Below are positions 47,269-58,831 of a DNA stretch of 64,000 nt, in pieces; the first letter of the stretch is position 1, and each line of letters starts with the position of its first letter. A program made the position numbers and the translations under genes. The notes under the pieces are model-generated. The model saw nothing but the letters and a program-made list of their open reading frames with translations. It was not told the DNA's origin and did not search any database. The stretch covers positions 868,001-932,000 of the forward strand of contig OZ287704.1 of NCBI GenBank assembly GCA_965649825.1, read 5' to 3'. This DNA is from Penicillus capitatus (Eukaryota > Chlorophyta).

Positions 47269-50200
47269 ATGTCTTCCTCGTTCTTTACTATCTTCGAAAG
47301 CGACTTGTCCCTTTCTCTGACCGGAGTCCAGAAAAACTTACGAACATCCTGGAAGCCAGAAGCGCAGCAGAGTGCTTTGGCGGCATCCACACAACAGCCG
47401 TCATCGAACAGCGGCAACAAATCGCAAATGTACGAACGCGATTCGATGATGGAGACTCAATATGAAAGAAGGTGTGTTTCTAGCTCCGGTCAGTTGCAAC
47501 AGATTGAGGATGTTGATTGGAAAAGCGGGACGTCTTTACATGATGTGCCACGAACAACGAAAAGAGGACGCGTCGCTGTAGGGTTTCTTTCTCCAGGCAT
47601 CTTTGTTGAATGAGGGTTTCATTAGTGGCTGTTGTTTTTTATACTTCTGCTTTCTAGTGCGTCGCTTGGGCGGGCGCAGCGTGAGAAGTCAAAACGCAAA
47701 ACCCTACAGACGGATATCGACGCACTCCTGGCGCTTAAAGATGCCCTACAGCTGCAAGAGGTATTGCTGGAATGGAATGATACCTCAGATCCATGCGATG
47801 ATGGATGGAAATATGTCATATGCGATTGCGATGGGTTTCCGGACGGCCTTCAAAATGAGCGATCGCATTGCGAGAACTATACGGCAACCGATCAGGATAG
47901 AATTGTATATTTGGAACTCAGAGAAGGCAGTGCACGAGAGAATTATACAAGCTTGCCTGACGCCCTTGGAAATCTCACAGAACTCAGATGGCTTGCCATA
48001 GACTCATTCCTGCTCAATGGTAGCCTTCCGGAAACCTTTGCAAATTTGACGCAGCTGAGATACCTATCGCTGGCTGAGAACACACTAACAGGTGAACTTC
48101 CGGACTTCCTTGCAGACCTGGAATACCTCAAGACACTGAAGCTCCATGCCAACAACTTCACCGGCGAAATACCTAAACGCTGGTGCAAGACAGACTGGGG
48201 ACTCTTCAATCCAGATACCAATGAGACCACCTTTACGATTCACGAAAACCCATTTCTATGTGGTAAACGACCAATGCCATTCTCGTCGTTGCACACACCA
48301 TCTCACACTTTTTTTGTAGGAAAGATTCCCAAGTGTGCTGCCAAGCAGTTGACGAGCATTGTTAACACCTGGCTTTATAATGACGATTTCGAAGCGCTGA
48401 AGAATGAAGGACACAGAGGGGACTGCGATTCAGAAGAACCTGTCTGCAATTCGGACATGGATGGATGCAGGATCCGCACTCCAGAATATTGGACGAATCC
48501 GGAGAACATTAACTTCAATTTTATAAAATTCGAAGATCCAGAAAGTGGCATCGATCATTATGAGTTTAGCATCGGCAGGAATGCAACAACGACTAATGAT
48601 ACTTATGATCTGTCCGATATATTGCCCATGCCAGAAGAAAGCACAGACTCATCCAATCCGTCGGTAGACAAACGCATGCATTCTTTATGGACAGTCGATT
48701 TTGATGTTTTTTTTTGTAATGGACAGAGGAACGAGATCGGTGAGGATTCCGTGATTAAAGTTCAGTTCAACTCGACCGAGTGGGACAAAGGATTTGTTGA
48801 GGGGCAAACATACATCGTTATCCTCAGGGCCTTCAATGGAGCAGGGCCTCCGCTCAATGCGACGATAAACAGCACACAAGTGATCGTGGATTTCTCGCCC
48901 CCAGTGTTCGAAAAAGTCTTCAACACGTACGTATGTCTATCACGTGATATGTGTCCAAGACTGGAGGATTGACGATTTGCAAATGCATCTGTAGACTTGA
49001 AGGGAGGACGGTACCCAATATGGAGTATGGATCGCCAATTGGAGCATCCTGGGACGTTGTCATTGACCCGCATACTAATGTCTGTAGACATACTTGACAA
49101 GCCTCGCATGCATTTGTGCGATTTTTAGGTGACCCATCTTTCTATTGCACTCGAGAGACGAGCGGCTCAAGAAGCGAATGGCACAGTGGAACACTTTGAA
49201 TTTGTCGAAAAACGTGACATCTCAGCAAACGCGACCAACGCGACGTTTGAAAAGACGGATGTGCGAGTACGGTGCGGATGTCGAAGATCTGCGGGGACGA
49301 CTGTGTGTTGGCAGGAAGGGGGTATATACCGTTTCAATCTGACAGCAACCAATGAAGCAGGACTCGTTGCATACCGAGTTTCATCCGCATTTCTTGTCAA
49401 CAAGTCAAAAGGGTGGTGCGTCCTTTCTCCAGCCCATGCATGCAACGTTGATAACAGATGCCGTTTTCTGCAGGACTCTCATCGGTATACACCCGGGCTT
49501 GTTTCTGGGGATCATTCTTCCGGTTATTGTGACAGTGATTGCCGTTATCTGCTACATTGCCATTCGCCGATTTTTCAGTTCTAACACTCTCGACCTTCAT
49601 CTGTACATGAAGGAATACGTCCATGAGCTCATGGGGATGACAGATGACGAGTTGTATGCAGCTCCGACTTCACAAGAAAACGACGAAAATCTTGCCCTTG
49701 TTGTGACAGGCACCCCGATTCCTTTCTTACAAACCATTATGCACAATGACTCTTTTTCAGATATCGAAGACTCTACAGCTCAGTCTGAGCGAAGCGATCA
49801 GTTGTTCAAGGAACTGATAAGCACGCACAATCAAGTACTGTCTTCCTTGCTATCAGCACGCGCTGGGATGATGCATTAGATTGTCGACGATCTGTCACGC
49901 AAGTTTGGAGGGTGTGAAGTTTGCCAGGAAGGAGATTCATTCACCATTGCTTTCCCTTCCATTACCAAAGCTGTCAATTTTGCATTGACTGCACAAGAAG
50001 AGTAAGATCCCTCCCTCTGAGTCAAACGCTGTTTGCATTGAGTGCACAGACTCTTGCGTCATCCCTGGAGGAAAGAGATACTTCGCTTGCCTGGCTGCCA
50101 TCCTGTGAAAACCGCCAATGGAACTGTCACTCTGTCAGGCGTACGCGTCAGAATGGGAATCCATTGGGCATCGATTCATGGCGTTTGCATGAAAAATCAC

Positions 50201-52608
50201 AGACTCTTTGACGCGAATTTGATCAAAGGTCCCGTCGTGGACCTCACAAAAGCAATTGCCGATGCAGGTTTGTTGCTCGCTTGAGAAGAGAACACACGGT
50301 AGGGAACATGCTGTCGATGAAGGTCATGGAGGTCAGGTTTTGTTAACACAGGCTGCTTGGATGCAGCTGTATCCGGTCATCTGTCTTTGTAAGTTTCCGA
50401 CGGTTTATCATCTGGGGTTGTACAGAAAAACTGGGAGCGAACACACATCTGAACTGCATCTCATTTATTCCATTACAGAATGGTTGGGAACAGGCATCGT
50501 GCGGAATCCTGTAAATTTGCGAAAATTTGAGCAGGTCATCATTCTTTCTCGTCATGCTTTGTCACTTTTTTTGTCTCATTCTTTTGCTTGATAGGTGATT
50601 AAGGGTTCGGGTTTCAACAGTATCCCTTGTCCAATAGGAGATTCCGACGCCACCTTGGCATTTGTTGCTACTCGATTGGTCACTGCTGGGGACAATCGTC
50701 TTCCTGTGGAGTTGGCAGAGAATCTGTACAGTATCATCGCATCGCAAGCACAATTGTTCCAGGGCTATGTCGTTTCGATTGATAAAAGAAGGGTACCATC
50801 CTCTCTGCGAGCCACGCAGACATTAAGTCCAGAGTGGCATTTTTGCAGGCGCGCTTTTTGGTTGTGTTTACCAAGTCCATTGATGCTGTTCGTTTCACAC
50901 AAGTGTGTCAGCTGAAGCTCGTTTTATGCAAATGGCCAGCTGAAACATCAAAGTTTTTTGGGGAAGAAGTTTTCACGCATTCTCGTCCGCCGATTCCACT
51001 CTTCAACGGCCCTCGAATAGCGATGGCGATACATACCACTGATGCCTTTATGCTGAACGGATTCAGTGGGAATCTGTCCAATGGAAATGCCTCCGGACAG
51101 ATTACGGGTGCCGGTATCACACTTGTCTGCGATCTCGTAGAATTCTGTGATGGTGGACAAGTGGTTCTAACCGAGAAAACATGGCAGAGAACACAACACA
51201 GTCTTCCGGGCCGTCGTAAGATCATCAATCTTGGAAGGCATATTGTCAGCACAAGCAATGCTTCATCAATGCTGTTGATTGAAATGACACCCTATATGCT
51301 GTCCGCTAGACAGTTTAAGCCGTTTGATGCTCTCGAGCAGACGGAAATGGGGTATCACAATGCACCGCCGATCAATCGACCGTTTACTGCTGCTTTTGTC
51401 GCTGTTAATAAGCCACGACAAGTTGTTATGGCCGAAAGAGAATGTGGATCTGATCAAAGTCAGGCTGCTCTGGATGCGAAGCCCGAAGCATTGATTGTCT
51501 ACGAACAGGCACTGGAACTTTATGCTGATCTCCTTCGACGGAGTTTGAAAATGTTCGAGGGATACGAGAGCAAGCAATTGAGCCCGGGAAGATTCTTTAT
51601 CGTCTTCTCGGGATTCAAGGATGCCATTCTATGGGCCTGTTATTTTCAATCAGAAATGCTCGAGCTTCCATGGCCAGAGAAACTGCTGGATATGGACGAA
51701 TGCAGTACACAGCACTGTCCCTTCACACATCGAGTGCTGCGAAGAGGATTGGGGCTGAGAGTTGGAATGGCCAATGGCCGTGCAGCATTCAAGGCTCCAA
51801 CCAAAACAGGCCAAGCTGATTACTACGGCGTCGTCACAAACTTAGCATCTCGTGTATTGTACATTGCCGCTCCAGGTCAAATCCTCATTCAACCAGGAGA
51901 TGGATTCTCGGATCTCCCGGTACGATGGATCAAACTGGATAAATTCTCTGGAGAGGAAGTAGGCATCCTCTCTTTCCCAGATAGCAAGGATGGCGTATCC
52001 ATGCAAGAACTGGCAGTCGAAATCGTACACGTCGGAAGCTTCTTGGCAAAAGGCATTACAGAACTGACAACAGTGTATCAGGTGGTGGGACGTTTCTTCA
52101 TTGAGAGGCGGATGTAGGATCACATTCTCATTGTTCTCTTTAGGCACAAGTATCATCTCTAGCTGTCCGCCAAATGTCAAAGATTAATGATAGCTTAACA
52201 GACGGCTCCACTCTGAGTCACAGACCTATTCGAAACCCATTCCTCTCGTCCAGGCTGTTTGGATGGGTCAAAGATGTCATGTGGCAGCTGCAGTATTCCC
52301 TCTCTGATTGGTCCATCAGAAAAAATCGCCACCACATGTCTCCTTCCTTTTCAGCGATCGCCTCATTCATGACTCGAGAGTTGTGTGTGTCTGTTAGGTT
52401 TTCTCCCTCATATCTGCATTCGATGAGTGACCAAAATGGATTGATGAGTCGAATGTCTGGTTGCGCTGCTCTGGAATTTGGCGCATCTTCTCGACAGAAC
52501 AAAGATCTCTCCAGTCAGACATACGAAATGTCTCACTTGCGCCGCGGTATCTACGCACCTTCAGGTTCAGGACTGGGGGGCTTGACTCCGGCAGATGATC
52601 AAGTGTAA
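47269..52608 (+). CDS. LRR receptor with three tandem class III cyclase domains (copy A)
   Basis: Very large multi-exon gene, about 1,650 residues. N-terminal ~100-residue Ser/Gln-rich tail; hydrophobic WLLFFILLLSSASLG; plant-type LRR cap (TDIDALLALKDAL...WNDTSDPCDDGW); three LRRs (LRYLSLAENTLTGELPDFLA). Then Cys-rich and fibronectin-III-like ectodomain with many N-glycosylation sites (EYWTNPENINF; GQTYIVILRAFNGAGPP). The membrane helix GLFLGIILPVIVTVIAVICY is at ~49500. Cyclase domain 1 (49.7-50.4 kb) has VVTDIEDSTAQSE and EGDSFTIAF, both metal-binding Asp present (second Asp codon 49934-49936). Domain 2 (50.6-51.2 kb) lacks both Asp. Domain 3 (51.4-52.1 kb) lacks them too but keeps ADYYGVVTNLASRV (Asp 51818, Asn 51839, Arg 51851). 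A Ser-rich tail follows to 52608. The intron at 49710-49760 is GC-AG. A membrane receptor making cAMP or cGMP is inferred. Confidence 0.78.
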
Positions 52609-52639
52609 TGGACAAGTTTCGCAGTTGCTCTTAGAGTGT

Positions 52640-52647
52640 GATGTGAC
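52640..52647 (+). promoter_or_regulatory. GATGTGAC octamer upstream of receptor gene B
   Basis: One of 16 non-coding copies in the window. It lies in the 265-bp gap between the two receptor genes, 227 bp before the chosen start of copy B. Confidence 0.4.
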
Positions 52648-52873
52648 AGCGCCAATCCAATTCTGCCTCAAGTGATTCGTTCGCCGTTACTTAGCGTTCG
52701 ACGTCCACGACTCGTAGAATCACTCACCATCACGTACGTTCGTTTCTTCGTTCACGCTCAAAGTAATGTCACTTCTGTTGATAGTATCGACTTCAGCGCC
52801 CTTTTCATTTGCGTATAGACCTTGTTCTACTGCACGTGCGCCTTTGTTTTTGGTGTGCAGCTGCGTTGGGGTT

Positions 52874-55800
52874 ATGCCTGACCTAAACAGGCAGCTTCTT
52901 GCGTCACTTCAGCGACGCCGACGTTACAGACGACACCACTTTCCGGTAATTCCCTCCCCTTTCCATTCATTCCCTGCGTCATACCCAGCACTACTCATCT
53001 TATTGTTTTTCGGGACAGGTGTTCGAGTTTCCTTGCATTCTTTTGTTGTTTCTTGGTATTTCCAGCGTTATGTCTCAATCTGAACTTAGTGGGGAGGACG
53101 AGCCCGTGCCCACTTACCAAAAAGACAAGACAGCACTGTTGAACATCAAAGCGGCGTTGCAGGAGAGTCTCGTAGGCAATCGATCGATCCTCGAGAATTG
53201 GACAGAAGATTCGGACCCATGCATAAACGGCTGGAGTCTTGTTTTCTGCGATTGCCTGACAGCGCGTCCTGTTCTCCCTGCCATCACCAACAACTCAGAC
53301 AGCACGTTCTGTACGAATTATACAGAACCAGACGGCACACGGCGTGTTGTTGCCCTATATTTCAGAGGAGGGACGGTAACGGAGGAAAAGTATTCGGGAA
53401 ATCTCACCAGTGTCATTGGAGATCTTGACCGTCTGAGTTACCTTGATCTAAGACAGAATGCATTTGTGGGAGACATTCCAGATTCCTTCTCAAGTCTCGT
53501 CCACCTGAAGTTCCTCTCTATGGCGGAAAATCAACTGACCGGAACGATTCCAGCATACTTCAAAAGATTTAGGCAGCTTGTGCGGCTGGAACTCAATGAC
53601 AATGATTTTAGTGGACCCCTTCCTGAGATTGCATGTGGAAGAGGACATCGTGGAGATGAAGATCCTCAGCTGTATAGAATCGTGGTCTCTGGAAACGCTG
53701 GACTCTGTGGCGATGTGCCAAGCTGTATGCAAAGAAAAGTCGTTAATGTGAATGGCACGGCGCTTAAGCATCCCGAATACGATTTCAATCAGGCGACCAG
53801 CGGAGTCTGTGATGTGACACCACCTGTTTGCGAGAGACACGAAGGATGTCAAGTCTCGATACCCGAATACTGGACGAATCCAAACAATATCAGTTTTACG
53901 TTCACGCCCTTCACCGATCCAGAGTCTGATATTAAAGGATATGATTTTCAGCTGAGGCAAGTGGCTGGTGTAAACGTAGAACCCTTCAATCTCTCCACTG
54001 CCGTTGTTATCAATATTTCAGACAGCCAACTCGACATCAAAAACACGACGGAGGAGAGGAAAGTGGGAGGGCAGACGATGAATCTTGTGGTCTACCTTGT
54101 GTCGATCAATGAGGCCAACATCACTGGGAGTCTGCAAGCCGGTGTGGAGTACAGTGTGAGTGTCATAGCCACCAACAACGCTGGACCTCCTCTCCAATAC
54201 AACATCACCAAGGAGCGTGTGAAATATGACCCTACAGAACCGGAGAAGACTGATTTTTTCAACACGTTGGCTGGTCCCTCTCTGCTCGACCATTGAATTT
54301 CGCGCCTTCTAGGCCCAATAAGACGAATAGTGACAAACAAGACGATAATGGATTGCTTGGGGTGTCGTGGAACGAAACCTTAAGGGATGTAGAGTCGGGT
54401 ATCAAGAGCATTCGATTGGCCGTATGCACACACACGCTACCAGAAGAAGACTGCGATGGTGTCTACACCGTGAATGTGACGATACTGGGAGAAGGGGAGA
54501 ACACCACCACTGTTGAAAAGATACGTCAGGAAAACGCCATTGCAGAGGAGACTGAAGGGGGGAATATTACTGTGGAGGACACAAGAACTCACTGGATTAT
54601 TAAGAAAGAAGATGCAAAACTTACGGTGTTTTTGACCTCATCACCACGCGTGCAGCATTTTGTTTGACAGGTGGGTCGAAGCTATAGGTATAAACTGGAG
54701 GTCACAAATGGAGCTGGTCTGCAGAGAGTACTCGAATCGACGGAGTTCGAATTGACTCATCGTGGTTCCAAGTTGTCTTTCTTTTGGCATCTCTGTGCTG
54801 ATGTAACACCTCTCTCTGTCTGCAGCTTTGTGGAGAAACTCCGCTACGTTGTCATCGCTGCTGCTGTATTTGTCTTCGGCGCAATCACTACAGCTGCACT
54901 TGTCTATTTCACATCCAAGATCCGAAAGAGAACGCAATTTAATGCAGATGAACATCTCAAGGCTTTTATGTACCATGTCATGGATTCCTCGGAGGAAGAT
55001 GTCAGCACCTCTTCAGTGCCTATCAATGATCAACAGGAGTTGGCATTCGTCATTACAGGTTACTTCTGAGCATATCATGTGGGTATCTGATAAACCTTTA
55101 TGCTTTGGTAGATGAGGAAGCATCCACCGAACAATCGCGAGTGAACGAATCGGCGTTCAAAGAGTTGAGGGACATTCACGACATGGTCGGTGTCCCATTG
55201 GCCAAACCATCTGCTGGAGAATGCGTTTGCTATGGTGTTTAGATTATTCGTGATACGTATGAAGAGTATCTCGGCTATGAGATTATCACAGAAGGCGATT
55301 CTTTTCAGCTGGCATTCAGCACTGTCTCTAATGCCATCCGCTTCTGTGTTGAAGTGCAGCACAAGTTTCTGGAGTTTCGATGGAGTCCAGATATCCTCCG
55401 TCTGCCCAGCTGCAATGTCGTGAAGGATGACCGCGGAAAAGACATCATTTTCCGAGGTCCTCGTGTACGCATGGCTGTGCATTGGGCCAAAAAGGAGCTG
55501 GTGACCAACCGAGTGCATTCCTTCACCAAGCATCGAATATTCGAGGGGCCAGCTTTTGAGACGGCCAAGGAATTGTGCGATGCAGCATTCGGTGGACAAA
55601 TTTTGATGAGCCATGAAGCATGGGTGCATTTCGGAAACGATTTTTCCACAGCCGGCTTTCCAACGATCGAACTCCTGGGATCCTATCAAATGCTTAGATG
55701 GCCAGAAGCAATGTTCATCTACAACATAACACAACGTGTGGGCAAGAAACTGAACCGATCCTTTCCTTACCTGCGAGACTTGCAATGCGTCGTAAGCTCC

Positions 55801-58359
55801 ATCCATCTGCACGAGAGGACATCGCGGGACAGCACTGAGAGATCTCGTATGGCAGGTTTCAAGAGAGAAGAGCGTGAACATTATTGCCCCACCAAAACCA
55901 GACAACAAAGGCGCATTGACATTCGCAGCACTGAAACTGCAAACCATGACAGATGACCCTGAAAGCCCAGTGATTGAAATAACATTCGATATCATTGCCT
56001 GTCATGCGCAGCATTTTCTGGGACATATCTTCCGAATAGATCGAAACGAAGTAGGATCCGTTCTGTATACACAAAGAAGGCTGAATCGAATGATTGGTGA
56101 TCGTGGTGATGCAGAAAGAGGTCCTTGTCTCATTTGGCGCTACTATTGATGCCGTGCGTTTTGCCTACGTCATTCAGATGGCATTGGTCTTACATTCATG
56201 GCCTGTCGAAGTGACGGCCGTGTGTGGCCCCACAATCCCTGGTCCAGAGCAGATCCCTCTTTTCCACGGACCACGTGTTTCTATCGGAATTCATCAGACT
56301 CAGAGCTTCGGAATCAGTCTCAGTTCCAGCAAAACAGATCCAGGTAGCCAAGTAACAGACTATGCAGGCCACGGTATTTCATTTGCTCGCCGATTGGCTG
56401 CCGTGGCACATGGTGGGCAGATCATCTTGTCAGGTCGTACGTGGACAACAGTACAGAATTCACTTTCCTATCGTTCACAGGTCTTCTCCTTTTTCTCCTA
56501 TCAAACGACAGCGATGATGTGCTGAGACATGTGTGTGTGTTCTGTCTGTCTAGACATTGAATCTCGGCAAACATATACTGGATGATGAGTATAACCATCC
56601 CGTTTGGTTGTTCGAGCTGTTGCCGGTAGATCTGAAAGACCGGAATTTTCCGATTGTCAAGACCAAGGATCAAATTGAATCGGGGTACAGAGATTCCCCA
56701 TCCATTGACGATAACATTGCCATCGTCTTTGCAAAAGTGGATAAGCCACGGGTAAGATACAGGCACGATGGATGATCTCTCGGATCCATCTCTGTGTGGC
56801 ATTGGCAGCTCATTCGGCGCTTCGAAGAGCGAAAAGATGTTGCAGATGTGTCTGAACAGGAGATGCACGATGCGCTGTCGGTGTATTATCAGTCTGTTAG
56901 TATTTTCTCGACAATTGTGCGCAAGCGGTTGAAGAGCTACAACGGTTATGAGTGCAAAGAACCAGAAATGGGAAAATTCACGCTTGCATTTGCTGAGCTG
57001 AAGAACGCCATTCTGTGGGCATGTCATGTACATTCAGAAATGCTGGCACTGGATTGGCCGATGAAGCTGTTGACATTGGAAGAATGCCAAGCCGTCCTGC
57101 GTCTTGGCAGAGTGGTTCATAGAGGATTGAGGGTCAAGATTGGCATGGCCTATGGTAAAGTCTTCGATAAACGTCCCATCAACACAGGACGCGCCGATTA
57201 CTTTGGAGCCATACCGAATCTGGCAGCTCGGGTTTCATCTCTGGCACGACCGGGGCAAGTTCTCATCCATTCCAGCACAAACTTCGACAAGAGAGATATT
57301 GTGTGGATGAGCAACGATGCAGGACTTATGCTCTATGATGAACCATTGGAACCAGCAATCGATGGAGCGTCCGAAGTAGCTGTGGAAATATCCAAGTTGG
57401 GAATGTTCCTGCTTCGGAGCTTCAACGAACTCAAAATGCTTTATCAAGTATCACGACGCACCACCCATTCTTCCCTTCTGCCATGTCTGATGGCGCCATC
57501 TGTGTGGGATTTTAGGCACAGCCTGCGTCTGTAGCCACACCAGAACGCTTCGGCAGTACAGATGTGGCAAGTATGTACAGTACAGATACGCATCATCGTG
57601 TACCGAATACCATGTCAAGATTCTTCAATCACTTGCGATTCAAGAACATCTTGACAAGACATATTCCGGAACCATCCTCTTTTCTAAGCATCACCAGTTA
57701 CCCACATGGTTTTGGTGGAACCGCCTCTCATTCGCAACCTGGAGTGTTTCGTCCTGTGAGCCCACCTCTCTTTCCGTCTGGTCTTCCACCTGGAGAGATG
57801 GCTGCAATGGGAAGTGGCAAGAACGGAGAAACCATACATCTGGAAACGATACGTTCACAACAGACGGATGGCCATGGAGATAATCAATCAGGCAGTGACC
57901 TGGAGAATCTCATCAAACTCTCTCCTCGTTCGCCCATTAACCTCAACGGTTCCCATAACGCCGCATCATCAACGCACAGTACCCATGGATCCAGTTCGTA
58001 TGTTACACAACCATTGCTCCCTGCCGGAGAAAGACAGTCTGAGATCTCACCACAGATAACGAAAATGGATTCCTTGAATTCAGATGACTGCATCGTGTCC
58101 TTTGGAACAAACGAATCTGCTTACAAAGTCATTCCCCCTGCTCAATCACTAGGAACAAGCGACGATGACACAACACCAGCTGATTATGGAAATCGACTGG
58201 CAACACTGTACTCAAATGTTACAGGTAAGGACATACATCTTTTGTTGTCATCACACATGTATTCTCTGTCTGATGTTGGGTCGTGTAGGAGCAAACAGCA
58301 CTGCACAGGAATTCTCGTTTGTTAAAAATCAGAAACCCGACGCATCGGATGCAAATTGA
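52874..58359 (+). CDS. LRR receptor with three tandem class III cyclase domains (copy B)
   Basis: Paralogue of the preceding gene with the same order of parts. The start at 52874 gives MPDLNRQLLASLQRRRRYRR (an ATG at 52766 is also in frame). Then come FEFPCILLLFLGISSVMS, LRR cap (KDKTALLNIKAAL; NWTEDSDPCINGW), LRRs (LSYLDLRQNAFVGDIPDSF; FLSMAENQLTGTIPAYF), EYWTNPNNISFTFTPFTDPE and fibronectin-like repeats (GVEYSVSVIATNNAGPP). The single membrane helix is LRYVVIAAAVFVFGAITTAA with basic stop-transfer (KIRKR). Cyclase domain 1 has VITDEEAST and EGDSFQLAF (Asp codon 55297-55299). Domain 2 is degenerate (VTDYAGHGISFARRL). Domain 3 keeps GRADYFGAIPNLAARV. The last exons form a ~250-residue Ser/Thr/Pro-rich tail ending at 58359. 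The intron inside the VITD motif (55059-55111) is at the same place as in copy A but begins with GT. Confidence 0.78.
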
Positions 58360-58831
58360 CGATGATGGAGATTGCTATTTGTTTCTTAGACGCACGCAAT
58401 CCGTCACATTTGTGAACCCTCGAAATCATGATGTATGTGTCTTTTCTGTTTCTGCATACAAACTGAGAGTGCTGGTCGATTTCGTAAATGGCTCTTCTGT
58501 TGCGAAAGAACGTGCACCACTAAGCTCACTGGATTTGCCATGTCAAGATTCTCGACAACTCTTTCCAGACACCTGTGTAGAGCATACATATATTATCAGT
58601 CTGAAGCACGATTGCATGGAATCCCTCTCGATTCCCAGGGGCGGTTCCTTCGGCAGGACAATGATGATGACTATTGTTTGTCCTTACATGCAAGATGTTG
58701 CTGAACATGCAGTTTGCTTATAGCAGTTATACATACGCGTCTTCTCAAACTCAGTTGTGTAACCAACTATTCCTTTGACATGCACGCACTTACTGATGGA
58801 CACGTCATCACCATCACTGTCAGTCAGTCAG
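58360..58831. other. convergent 3' flanks, no gene seen
   Basis: About 470 bp between the ends of receptor gene B and of the WDR7-like gene. A (CAGT)n run at about 58821-58836 overlaps the WDR7-like stop codon. The frames inside overlap each other and look spurious. Confidence 0.45.
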
